Source of the DNA: Linnemannia elongata
Taxonomy: Eukaryota; Mortierellomycota; Mortierellomycetes; Mortierellales; Mortierellaceae
Direction: 5' to 3'
NCBI GenBank assembly: GCA_036320915.1
Contig: JAXBDG010000004.1
Location: forward strand, 2,480,001-2,544,000
Length of the DNA stretch: 64,000 bases
Part shown: positions 23,001 to 34,468 of the stretch, piece after piece
Numbering within the stretch: the stretch's first letter is position 1
Layout of the letters: each line of letters opens with the position of its first letter
The notes under the pieces: generated by a model
Database searches by the model: none
What the model was told of the DNA's origin: nothing
What the model saw: only the letters and a program-made list of their open reading frames with translations
Translations under genes and position numbers: made by a program

Positions 23001-25501
23001 TGGTCATGGTCATGGTCATCACAGTAAATAGAAGTAGACACTTATTTCATCCGCAACCCTTCTCACTCATCCTCCCCTTCTAAAAAAATCCTTAAATCCA
23101 GCCACAAGCTTCCCTTCCGCAACTCTTAAAATTTCCGCGAGATCGCGATCCTTGAAATCAGCGACAACAACATACGCCAGCACCCTATATTTTTTCCTCA
23201 GACATCCTTCCTTCCTTTAGTAATTTATCGCAACCAAAATACTGGCTTGTCCTTTCCCCTTTTATTTCTCTCTCCTTTTCTCACTCTCTCTCTCACTCTC
23301 TCCTTCTCTCGCTGACTTTTCTCCTTTGATCTCTAACTTGCAATTTCCTCCTCGGCAAAATACTTCCCTCCTCTTCTCAGTACTCTCCAACGACGAAGAA
23401 AAATAAAATTGTCGCAGAAATCAGAAATATCACATAGCCTGACTCTTTCTCTACCTTATTTCAGCCATCAATTGCGATTGTGCCCATCACAATCAAAAGC
23501 CCCTTTCTTTCTTGTTTCTCCGCCAACCTTTTTTTTCTTCTTTTGTATGCCCTATACATAACCAAACACTTTGTAAATCGCAACCTCAAATCGCAGAAAC
23601 AAAGAAAGAATGAAAACGCGTGATCAGATAGATTCTGGCAGAAATAAAAAAAAAATAAGAGGATAAAAAAGAAAAGACTTACTGGTGGTGTTGTCACCAG
23701 GGACAGTAAGGGTACGATGGCTCAATAAACTATCAGCCTTAGCCCACATTGACATATATGCGCCGCCTTGCTGTTGCTGTTGACTGTTTGAAGTCTCACC
23801 AGAGGCGGGGGATGACGCATTGTTGTTGTGGAGATCACTTTGACTAATGTCGAGGGCAGAGTTCGCAGGTGTCATATCGCTGTCCATGCCGCCAAAGTAG
23901 ACCGTTGACACGGTTGAGATCGAAGGCGATACAGAAGAGGGATGCGTGATGTGGTGTTGTTGTACCGAGGAGGAAAGAGTGTGCGACAGTTGTTGTTGTG
24001 ACTGTGCTGGGCTAGAGATGTGTGTCTGTGCATACAACCCCGAGGACGAAGCGTTGGAGGAATATTGACCAGTCGACAATTGCTGCTGCTGTTGTTGCTG
24101 AAAGAGTCTGAAGTGGTCAGTGGTGGGATTAGAGGCAGAGGGGAAAGAGTGGTGTCGAGTCGAGTGTGCTTGCTGTTGTTGTGGAGTGGAAGAGTTGGAT
24201 GAGGATGTAAAGGGGTGGTGGTGGGAGTGGGAGTGGAGGGGGAAAGGAGGCATGGCAAGGACACCCATCGATGAAATTGTTGTGTTCGACGACGTCGACT
24301 CGGACTTTATAGTGGGCAAAGCAATTGAAGACGAAGAAGAAGTAGAAGTGGGAGTGGTAGAAATAGAAGTATTTAAAAGAGGATTGGATGGAAATGTGGC
24401 AGGGTCCTGCAACTGAAGATGTTGTTGCTGTTGAGGTGGAGTTGGATAGGAGAATTGAAGAGGATGGAGGGCGTAGAGGGGATGAAGAGGATGAACAGCT
24501 GGGAAGGAGGAAGTAGCAAAGTTGGAAGAAGGAAGAGAAGAAAGAGGGAAAGTGTTCTGTTGTTGTTGTGGAGGATGAAGCTGTTGAATAAATGGAGATT
24601 GCGCTTGCGCTTGAGGTTGCAGTTGCGGTTGCGGTTGCGGTTGCGGTTGCGACACGGAGGATTGGAATTGGAGGGAGGGCGCCGAGTGGTGTCGCTCAGA
24701 AGCAAAAACCTTTTGCTGTTGGGTGTATGGGTCTTCTACTTTGACTTCAGGAGTAAGCGCGCTTGTTTCGATAGTTGTAGCTGCAACTGTGCCTGTGTCT
24801 GTGCCTGTCGCAAGAGAGGAGGGGTGTTGTTGTTGCAGCTGCTGTTGTGCCTGTTGTTGTTCGAGGAGGCGTTTGCGCTGTTGGAGTTGGATCCGCTGTA
24901 CCTGGAGTTGCGCCTGAAGATGGTGTTGTTGCAGTGCGAGTCGCTGTTGTTCAAATTCGCCTTGCAGTTGTTGTTGTGGCGGCTGTGGCTGTGAAGAATG
25001 ATGTTGCTGTTGTTGTTTGTTGGTATGTGAGGCAGGGTGGAAGGGTATTCCTTGCTGTTGCTGCTGTTGCAATTGTTGCTGTTGCTGTTGAAAGAGAAGC
25101 GACTGTTGTTGTTGTAGTTGTTGTTGTTGTTGTTGCTGTTGCTGTTGCTGTTGCTGCTGAGGCAAGGGAGGGTTGTTGCTGTTGTTGTTGTTGAACAAGG
25201 AAGAGGAATTGGAGGAGGATAAAGAAGACTTTTGTAAGAGTTGTTGTTGACCCAGGGTTGGAGTTGGAGAGAAGGGGTCTGCAGAGGGAAGCAGGATATT
25301 GGAGGAAGGAGAGGAGAAGGATGTCGATGAATAATTGTTGCTGTTAATATATTGATGATGATCACCGTCGATCTCAGACGCAAGGAGGAGAGGATTGGAG
25401 GAGGAAGAAGGAGAGGAGGCGCTAGTGTTGTTGTTGTTGTTGTTGATATGAAGAAGAGGCGAATGTGCCAAAGATGAAGGAGGAGGAGGAAGGTGAGCCA
25501 T
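17090..25501 (-). CDS. Spt23/Mga2-like transcription regulator (IPT/TIG, ankyrin) with a second copy of the conserved module
   Basis: Proposed exons (minus): 25501-23683, 22671-22580, 21586-21257, 20493-18879, 18741-17090; all phases fit, 1835 residues. Residues 1-~600 are Gln/Asn/Ser-rich. About 610-950 form the conserved Spt23/Mga2 N-terminal module, with CAKCCHK and CFTQPIMCSGHHKAKR. The IPT/TIG domain is at ~1031-1118 (HPRIIEVRPDHGPIR) and two ankyrin repeats at ~1222-1290. The last exon completes the second ankyrin repeat (IARILII then AGATSSG), then after an acidic linker has a related module (~1490-1835) with CQACSKF and SETKPIMFQSYSR. Yeast Spt23/Mga2 are ER-anchored precursors that control the fatty-acid desaturase gene. 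No C-terminal membrane segment is visible here. The three upstream introns are long (about 1.0, 1.0 and 0.8 kb). The last exon could belong to a separate gene, but the splice phase and ankyrin completion argue for one gene. Confidence 0.78.
22993..23020. repeat. Hexamer repeat (catggt)n
   Basis: About 4.5 copies of the six-base unit catggt lie inside the first intron of the Spt23/Mga2-like gene. Simple microsatellite. Confidence 0.85.
24570..25460 (-). repeat. CAG/CAA-rich tracts encoding polyglutamine and polyasparagine
   Basis: The first exon of the Spt23/Mga2-like gene contains many Gln runs (longest block about 25060-25165 on the minus strand) made of mixed CAA and CAG codons, plus Asn runs. 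The same triplets create long open frames on both strands that are not genes. Confidence 0.85.
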
Positions 25502-27900
25502 GGTATCAGAAAAGGGAAGGCAGAGACTCTTTTTAAGAAGGAGAGGGGGGAGGAGAGAGAGAGAGAGAGCGAGAGGAAGGTAGAGTAAGAGGAGGGGGAA
25601 GGTGGACGAGGACAAGGAAGAGAGAAGGAGGAAGGCAAACCAAAGGGGCAGAGAGCGAGAGAGCAACGAGCGACTGACAAATGGCGACTGGCAGCAAGTG
25701 CAAAGTGCGAATGAACTGATGAGCGAGCGAGTGCGTGAGTGTGCGAAATCAGACTAACAGCAAACAACAAACAAGTATAGCGCGTGCTGAATGATTGTTG
25801 TGCTGATGCTGATGGGAGTGTATGGACTGCGTGCGTGTAAAGAGTGCGATCCGGCTACAATAGAGTTGGTTATTGTTATAAAGGGCTTTTTTTTTTGTTG
25901 AATGAAGGGGGTTGTGTTGTGCTGATGTTGCAGTTGCTGTGATGAAGCAGTGTCTGTTTCTGATGTGAAGGGGAGAGAAGGCAAGGAGGATGAGCTGGAG
26001 TGGGTGACCTGATGGAAGGGGAGGAGGAGAGTGAGTGCGAATGTACTCTGAAAAAAGGAGTGTAGTACTGTGTGTATAATACGACATGGTATGTTACCAA
26101 CCCACTAGCGCCTCAACTAAGTGTGTTCTGTGAATTGTCTCGCACATTTTTCTTCAAATGTGTTCATATCAACTCAATTGATATTCCGATGGGGTCCAGA
26201 AGGGTCATTACTCGAGACTGATTGAGTTGGGTTTCGATTGTTGTCGCGGATTTGTCGTCATTCGCGACAAAACACAACCAAATATAAAAGCGCGCAACTC
26301 ATGCAAATACATGTTGCCTTCCCAACCCCCCTTAACTGCCAATTGCATACTCCCCGTTCATGCAATTGCCATTTACATATTTTTTTTGCGCAAGTCCTTC
26401 TCTCCCCTTGTCCTTTTTTTTTTTTTCTCTTTCGCGTTTTCCTTCCCTTTCTGTCTCTTATTGCTCCGTTCCGTCCATCTCTTATTCCTTTTTGAGGAGG
26501 GTGGATGCTCAACAACCAACTCTAAACAGGCGCAAAAAATGTGCGCGTTTACGTTTTCCTCGTTCTCTCCTCCCTCTCCTCTCTCTTCTTGAACCCCTTT
26601 TGTTCCTGCTCACTCTTCAATTGAACAGCCTTCACGCTCTCTCACTCATTTTTCGCTCTTACTCTCTCTCTCCTTTCCCTTTTCCCGTTTACCCTACTTA
26701 CACGGGCATTTTGCCTCCTCACATCTCTCTGCTCTCTCTTGGCCTAGGTACAGTACGGCTCAATCCAATGCAATATACTTTTTTTTTTTTTTTTCAAATA
26801 AGGTAAACAAACAAGTACCTCCACGGCAGTGTTTTACCTCAAAGATGGAAGGAAGCAAAAACGCAAGAAGATAAAAAAACCGACAACATGATCACCCTAC
26901 CTGACTGGCTGGAAAGTTACCCGGATCAAAAATGGTCACCTTTCCGCTGTCTTGTCGCACTTTTTCTTTGGTTTCAAGTAGAGAAAGGAACAGAAAGGGA
27001 CAAAACAAAAGAGAATAGATTGGTCGCGCGATTTCTTACACTCTTCACCTTCCTCAGGCTAAATCGAGTCAGAGTCGGCGACACGACCATGTTTGAAAAA
27101 CCACATTCCTTGCCATACACAGCGCAAAAGACTGTCCACCAACGAAAACACAAAGAAACTATAAAACACCAAGGTCGGGGATGATTCGCAATCCGCGTTC
27201 GCGTTTGAGCTTTTCGTTTGTTATTTATTTTATTTTTTTCACCTCGCCTCTCTCTGATCTATCTTCTTCCATCTCCCCCGAGCCCGTGCCCACCACACGA
27301 CCTTGGTTTGTTGTAATTTTCTCTCATTTTTTCTCTCCACGATTGCAAAAGGCTTGTTGGAAGTAAAGAAAACGCCGAAAGGGAGTCGCAACTCGCTTAA
27401 CCACATATTTTTTTTTTCGCTCCCTTCTTGATCACACCACTGACTTTGTTTTCGACAACGTTTTTTTTTATCTGATCTGATCTGGTTTTTTTTTTTTTTT
27501 TTTTTTTTTTGATTTTTTCTCCTTCCACTCGAGCACTATTTTGTTTTTGTTTTTTTTTGTTTCCTTTCCTCCACACGCGAGCCACGACCAACACACAAGC
27601 AGCGACTTTTCTTTTTGTTTTACTTCAATTTTCCAATATGGAGGCAAGTTACAAGGTCGCGGCTACCGGATAGGCTAGTCTATTACTTCTTTTGTTTACT
27701 TCCAAATTGACATTTGTTTTTGATCGTAATACTGCCTGCTCAAATATAATGGCATGGCCGCACATTTACCTTTAATCAAGGAAGCCAAAAATCAAACATA
27801 CAAGCAAAAGCCATAAGAATCAAAAAAGAAGAAAAAAAAAATGCCATATTCCTCCTCCCTTACACCAATCAAGAACAAACCTCCACGCACCTCCACTAGA
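25502..27900. promoter_or_regulatory. Upstream region of the Spt23/Mga2-like gene and 3' flank of the TACC gene
   Basis: 2.4 kb without a convincing coding region. The part next to 25501 is the CT-rich leader of the minus-strand gene. The rest has long pyrimidine and poly-T tracts (26415-26426, 26779-26793, 27486-27510), a TATAAAAG at 26284-26291 on the plus strand with no plus-strand gene behind it, and an inverted repeat just upstream of it. Upstream non-coding exons of the minus-strand gene could lie here. Confidence 0.45.
26241..26270. repeat. Perfect 8-base inverted repeat TTGTCGCG...CGCGACAA
   Basis: Arms at 26241-26248 and 26263-26270 are separated by 14 bases, located about 13 bases before a TATAAAAG word. 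The GTCGC core also occurs in other non-coding parts of the window (for example near 27383, 29029 and 29190). It might be a factor-binding site; no factor can be named. Confidence 0.5.
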
Positions 27901-29466
27901 CTAACTAAGCTTAGCAATCAACTCCTCACTAAACAGAATCAAATCCTCATTCTCCTTATTCTTAATCTCCAAAGCCTGTTCCAACGTCCGCATCTGCATC
28001 TCCTGTCGACTCAATTGGCCCTTCAACATGGCTACCTCGTTCTCGAACACGATCCGGGTTTGTTCCATTTCTTGCGATGCGATTACGAATTTCGCGTCTG
28101 CGTGGGCCTTGACTTTTTCGTACCGCGTTTCGGAGGTTTCGAAATCTTGCTTGAGAGACTCGACCGCGTTCCTGAGAATTCCTTCGTTCTATTTTTGGTT
28201 TAAGCGAGGGGGGGGGGGGGGGGTTGGTTGGTTGGTTGGGAGATGAGAGATTGGGCGGGTGGGGTTGGAGATGCGAGATTGAGGATAGTGCGCGAGACAC
28301 AGAGAAATCAGGAGAAAGAAAGGGAGGCAAAGGAGAATAGGGAGAACTTGATTAGTATTTTTGTTTTACCCTCCCCCCCATTCTGATACTCGTCGCCAAA
28401 GTCAAAACGCAGATCATCCTTGCATTGTTTCGGCTCTTTGTTCTCCTCCTCCCTCCTTCCTTGTTGCGACGCAAGACAACAAAAAAAAGAGTCGCGATCT
28501 GCGTAACCCTAAATCAATTGCCCTCCGAAGGCATGCATGCATATACATATATGTCTGAGTAAGTGAACATATGTGGTCCCAAGAGACGTTACCTCGACGT
28601 GCTTGTGGTTCAGAGCCTTGAGCTCATCATACCGCGTCTTCAACAGAATAAACGCTTCCTCAGTTTCTTCCTTGCTCTCGGTCAGTTTGCTGTTTTGTTC
28701 CTTGATTGTCTGGATCTCCTTTGCCGTGCTCACTAAAAAAAAGTGCAAAAGAAAATGAATATAAAAGGGTATAATTAATTAGACATTGTACTGGTACTAG
28801 GGAAAAAAGGCGATCGAAAGAGATCCAATATTTTGGAATTGTGCGTGACGCTCTCACAATTTGCGTAAACAACCTATTTTAGCGCATCATCTCCCGTTCA
28901 TCCCATGCCAACTTTTTTCTCCTTTTTCATTTTTTTATGTCTTCTTTCCGGAAGCAACAAACGCGCGAGTGCAAAAAAAAGTCGTAGATCGATAGATGGA
29001 GCAGATAGTGCTGATAGCAAGCAAAAAGCTTGTCGCGAGACGCCATTATGCATAATTAAGAACCTCGTGCCGAAGGCTATACAAAATAACCTATTAACGC
29101 ACACTCTCACACACCATAAAAAAAGCAACAAATCAGCGGGAAAACTATCCGCCCAACAAAAAAAGTTGCGACAGGGAAAACCGAGAGAGAGTCGCGATAC
29201 GCGAAAAGTCTAAAAAAAAAGGAGTTCGTCCAAAGGTCCATTGGCACAGGACAACACCAATCGTCTCCATACACACACTCACACACTCACACACTCACAC
29301 ACTCACACTCACGCTCACACAGGGACACACAAAGTGCGTTTATCCCCCCCTCTACCATCCGAACCTGTCTCCTATCCCAGCCCCTGAATGAGTTCCGTTG
29401 CATCCTGCCGTCCACTTTTCCATATGTGCGCGCTTGTATTCCCATCGTCCGTATTTTGCCGCGCGC

Positions 29467-29502
<36 letters not shown>

Positions 29503-32500
29503 ATAGTACTTCAACGAACATACCTGCAATGTCTGCAAGACTCGACTCGAATTCATCCAGGACACCCTTCAATTGCGACTTTTCCCGCCTCTCCTTCTCC
29601 AGCGCTGCCTTCAATTCCTCTATCTCCTGTTGGAATATTGTCGCCTCTTGTTCAGCCTAAGTTAAAGTTTACAAGTAAATAGTGCGCATTGAGGTACGCA
29701 AGTACCAGTTAATAAACAATGCGCATTGTAAGGCGTGTGGAGTGTAAGAGCCGGTAAGTGAATCAGGCGATGCATGAAGAAAATGCGTAGTGTCCCTAGG
29801 CATACTACGCGAAGAGAAGCGCGCACACTGCGGATAACAAAAAAAGAGAAACTACTTACCGAACGTTCGTATTCCTCTCTGATCTCGTTCGTGATCTCGA
29901 TACGCAGGTCCATTCGCACATTCTTTTTCATATCCTATTCACCGTACCCGTGCAAGCGTATACATGCAATGAGTTAGCAAGAAAACAATTGTACGACACA
30001 CGAACAGGAGAACAGAACAATGTACCGCAATACAGTAATGAACGAACCTCCATTTCACGGATGCTGTAGCGGGGTGCGTCGAGGTTAGTCGAGTCTCGGA
30101 TACGAGAGGACAACATCATGCCGCTGGGACGTCTCACCAGTCCCCCCTCCTTCCTGTCGATCAAGACACTCAAGTTCCCTGCTGAGCCACTACCGATATC
30201 CAGGTCATCATCGTGCAACGTCTGAGAGTCCTTGTCGCTGCCTGGAGCAGGTTCGTCCGTTACCGCAAACGTAACTGACGGTCCATTACTCGTGACGGCC
30301 GATTCCGCTACAGAGTCCTTCGAAGAGGAACTTGAAGGCGGTGTTACTGAAGATGTCGCCTCCATAGCAGCATTGGCGGCCGCAACCGCCTTTTCTCTGT
30401 CAATGGCCGCCTGGGACAAGAGCTGAGTGACCTCGGTCTTGTTCTTGGTCCGTTCCCTAGCCTTGGACAACAAATCTTCCAACAAGTGTGACCGCTTCTC
30501 GAGAATCTGCGCCTTCTTGGATGCCGTTGGTGAAGTAGTCGTTATTGATGAGGGGGAATGCTGTGATTGTTGAGGGGATGCAAAAGTCCCCTCGGGGGAC
30601 GACTGTGCAGGGGGGGTATAAGAGGAGGTCAGAACGCTTGCGTTCCCGATATTAGTCGACGCCATGAGGGAGGTTCCATGAGGGGGTGTATGGGGTGAAA
30701 AAGTTGGTGGCGCGGGGAACAAATCTGTCGAGAGTCCTGAACCCGATGACGACAGGGCGGCTCCAAAAGAAGGCAACGGTTGGTTGTTGTGGAGGTTGTG
30801 CAAGAATCCTGGTGGGTGATTGACAGGCGGACTAATGTCGAGTCGAGAGATCTCGGCACTGCTCGACATCCATTCAGCAAAGGATTGGGCATGGCTCTCG
30901 TGGATGTCGAGTGATTCGTGGAGCTGCAACTCCTCGTTGGCAAGGGCTTCCGAGACGGAGAGGTTGTAATGAATGTTGTCGTCCGAGTCGTCCAGATCAG
31001 AGTCGTCAATGTGCAGATGGACCTTTGGACTTTGGTTCTTGTTCCTAGACTGGGGTTCATCGTGGACATTGACGTTCTGGACAACGATATCGACCTCGAC
31101 GTGGTTAATGTCAACAGAGTCTTTGTCATCAAACTTTTGCTGCTGGTGCTGCTTGGAATCAGAAAGGTCGTTGTTCAATTCATTGCCATTGCTGCCGTTT
31201 GCAAGATGACTGGGCGATGTGGCATGGTGATTGTCCAATGGGTGGACCCCCTGACCATTCTCTGACCCAGGAGCAGACGATGACGGCAAGGGAGATTGAG
31301 AAGGACCGGCGCCGTTCGAGACTGGTGGTGACCGACTTGACAACGATTCCTTGTCCGCGTTCGACGATGGGCCTCCCCGACTAACAGTAAAGGACCTGCC
31401 ACCTGCACCGGCGGCGCCATTCAGGAAAGAAGAGTCCATAATGTCATCCATACCCTGACTGTCACTCATGACCTGGTCCAACGACAGCTGTCCAATGGAG
31501 TTTGATAAGTCCCGTGGAGAATGGCTGTTCCCCCTCGTTACAGCCCGCGCCAAAGGACTCGATGGCGTCCTCGTCCCCGTACGAGATGTCCTGAGCTTTG
31601 GGTGCAGCTCCTTGTCCGAAAGCGCATCATCGGTCGAATCCAAAAACGACTCTTCTCCTACTGTGGCAGCACTATCCGCCGTCCGTTGTCGACGGCTTCT
31701 GAAAGCTGGAGACTGGCCTCGGGAGGTATTGTTACTCTTGCGAGACCCAAAGGGCGAAGTCGATTGTTGCATCAGGTTGCTGAGGTAGGCGTCTGCGTCC
31801 AGATCGATGGCGCTCATACTGGGGCTGAAGGGATCCTCAATCTCGCCCTCCAAGATCCGTAAGTGCTCTGGGTCAGAGACCACAAACGAAACATGTCCTG
31901 AATGGTGGAGGTCCATGTCGTCATCATCGTCGCCCATGCCCATAGGATCCTCCTTTCCCATCATGGCATTGAACGACGCCAGACTGTCAGACGAGAGCTG
32001 GCGAGAGTGGTATTTGCCATTGCCGGTGCTGACACGAGAACTGGGTCTGGATGTAGGTCGAGAGGTAGGGCGGGATGTGGGTCGAGAGGAGGAAGGGGTC
32101 GAGTAGACTCCGAGGTCATTTCCGACATGGCCTCCTATTGATCCCGCACTGAGGTTGACGGGGCTGCCTGAGCGTGTAGGGGAGCTGGTCCCCAGGCCCA
32201 CCGGATCCAGATGTGCGCCTGGCGAGCCGACTCTGTTGAAGGGCACTGTCCGGAGGGGTTTCGAAGACTTGAAGAATCCGCCGCTGCCTGCGCTGCCATT
32301 CGAGGGTGTAGGCGAGAGGATCGTCATACTAGTGTTCCCGTCCTCATTGTTTCCTCCTGCTTGATCCTCTGACATACTTCCATTCCCAATGTGGTTCTTG
32401 CTCGTGTTGTTGTTGCTGTTGTTATTCGAGATACTGTCAGCGTGATTCTGAACGAACGTATCGTCAACACCAGCCCTAGGATCGATATCGGTCTCTGCGA

Positions 32501-33254
32501 TGACAGGCTCCAGATCTGCTTTCTTGGGTGCCGAGAACTTGCTAAGCGTGCTCCTGAGGGTCGAGACTCTCTGCTTTGCCGTCGTCGTAGTAGTTGTTCC
32601 ACCGCCTCCGGTTGTTGTTGATGTAGTTGAGGAGGCTAATGGTTTCCGAGTGAGGGGTTTGGGTCTTGAAGCAGGTACGGCCTTTGGAGGTGCTACAGGA
32701 GGCGGGGTAGCAGGCGTTTCATTATTATTATCGTTATCGTCGTAGTTGTTGCTGGCTGATGCAGAGGGAGCAGAGGAAGGGTTGAAAGAAGAGTTGAAGG
32801 AGGACTTGAATGCGGAGGGTGTTGAGGATGCGAAAGGGTTGAAGGATGACGAATTGAAGGACGTCTTTGATGGTGGTGGTGGGATTGCAAACTAAATTGA
32901 TTGAAAGGTTCAGGCACCGAGAGTGTGCATTAGCGAAACAGGGCCAATAACAACAAACGACAGCGAAGCTAGTGAGTAAAAGGAGCAGGTGATGGTGCTT
33001 TTGTGAACATGAATTCGTTATGTTATTACCTCGGCATCCCCGGCAGCAGCGAGGATGGCGTCGAGATCGTAGGCGCCTCGCTTGAGAGGGGGCAATTCCT
33101 AACAAAGGTGATGGGTGGATCCAAGGGGTAGGCGAGATGGTCAGTTTTTTTTTTCCTTTTGTCCTTTTGTTTCTGTGGGTATGCAGCCTGGCGGGTACTG
33201 TTGTTTGAATTTCTTTTTGTTTGGTGTGCTTACAGGTGAGTCTTCTGGGTCCAT
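27901..33254 (-). CDS. TACC (transforming acidic coiled-coil) domain protein
   Basis: Seven exons (minus): 33254-33234, 33098-33030, 32891-30048, 29934-29860, 29656-29524, 28732-28593, 28188-27901; all phases fit, 1189 residues. The first exon encodes only seven residues (MDPEDSP). Residues 31-978 are one exon, largely disordered Ser/Pro/Thr-rich with acidic patches and an SRPTSRPTSRPTSRPSSR repeat. The last ~210 residues are a heptad-patterned coiled coil that ends in RTLEQALEIKNKENEDLILF and SEELIAKLS, the hallmark end of TACC domains (compare the ESLERAL...CDELIAKLG type ending in animals). TACC proteins recruit XMAP215/TOG microtubule polymerases to spindle poles; fission yeast Alp7/Mia1 is a fungal example. 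Introns crowd the coiled-coil part. One donor (after 30048) reads gttcgt, which is weaker than the others. Confidence 0.88.
28208..28223 (+). repeat. Run of 16 G
   Basis: Uninterrupted G run followed by (ggtt)n, in the last intron of the TACC gene 20 bases from its acceptor. Read on the transcript it is a poly-C stretch; on the other strand it could fold as a quadruplex. Length may be an assembly estimate. Confidence 0.8.
29272..29500. repeat. CACACACT microsatellite and a run of about 31 T
   Basis: A (cacacact)-type repeat at about 29272-29320 and a T run at 29470-29500, both inside an intron of the TACC gene (the T run is poly-A in the transcript). Simple repeats. Confidence 0.8.
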
Positions 33255-34468
33255 GGTTGTTGGTATTGTTGTCGATGGTTTTTAATATTGTTATTGTTGG
33301 GTATGAAGTGTTGCTGTTGTTGTAGCTGTCCTGAGTAATATCGATGAAGGAGATTCCTGGTCAAGGTCAATTGAGAGTGGAGCGTGGAGAAGGAAAGGGT
33401 GGAAGGAGAAAGAAAGAAAGAGGATACAAAAAGGCAAAAAAAAAAAAAAAAAAAAAGCGGGAGAAAAAAGCCCTTGTGCTGGAAATGAAATAATGAACAG
33501 AGTGGGGGGAGAACTGTGAAGGAGAAAGAAGACAGAGAAGGAATAAGAATCCTCTAGGCTCTACCCCGAGAAAACACTCTTTTGAGAAGGATACCCACTC
33601 TACTCTGACCACATTCACTTCTTACACAAACACCCGCTGCCCCACCGACCGACCGAACAGGGACTAAGTAAAGGGGGGGAGGGGGAGCACGAAGACAGAA
33701 AAGAAAAGGAGTAGGCACATGTCGCACTCAACCAGGGGACACAGAGGCAGGGTCAATGGGTCAATTGGAAAAGAGATACGACAAGGGCACGTCACCCTTT
33801 GCCATTTTCTTTCTTTTTCTTGTTGAACAAAGTAAAGTGGCAATCATCATTGTCCTTTTTGTGTTATGCGTGTATGAATGCGTGCATGTCGAGGCACGTT
33901 GTTGCTGTTGCTATTGTCCTTTTGTCCTTGTTGGTGTTTCTGGTGCTGGTGGCTGTTTCTCACCAATTCCTACTATGACGATGGATAAGGGCCAAAGAGA
34001 CGAAAATGGCTCTCATTATCCTCACATGCCAGATGCCTCTCCCGCCCCTATCTCTTTTCCATCTCCCACTTGATTTCTGCAGCGGTATCTTTTTCTCCCA
34101 TTCATTCCAAGTGGTCCAAACAAAACAAGCCTGCATATGACTACAACCCCTTCTCTTTTTTCTTGCAGCTCTCTCTTTTCTCATGAATACACCCTACCCA
34201 TTTTGTCTGAACCCTGCTTCTTTTCATCAAACTAACGTCTTTTCTTTCCTTTCATCCCCTTGGCGGCTCACACTCGCTCAATTGCTCACCATCCTTGCCA
34301 TTCTTTTTTCATAAAATTCTTGCCCTTGTTTTTTGCTGACTCTTATTTCTTTTTCTGTCCGCTAGGTATGTACTCCTAGACACTCTTTTTTAGCGTAGTT
34401 TGAGCTTCAGGCCTTGTTCATGAACCCAGAAAGGATCCAATCAAGTGACACTCGAAGCTCCCGGAACT
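33255..34468. promoter_or_regulatory. Promoter side of the TACC gene and 3' flank of the F-box gene
   Basis: 1.2 kb with GA/CT-rich stretches and an A run at 33437-33456. No coding region recognised. Short open frames at 33756-34073 have no family likeness. Confidence 0.4.

Noticed and set aside
24419..25770. Several long open frames on both strands across the Gln-rich exon (for example an Asn-rich 344-codon frame)
   Set aside because: They are by-products of CAG/CAA triplet runs; only the Gln frame joins with conserved downstream exons in phase.
29272..29320. Regular CACACACT repeats as a CRISPR-like array
   Set aside because: The unit is 8 bases with no spacers; a microsatellite in a eukaryotic intron.
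28905..29660. Open frames on the plus strand over the TACC introns
   Set aside because: They depend on the poly-T run (poly-Phe) and simple repeats.
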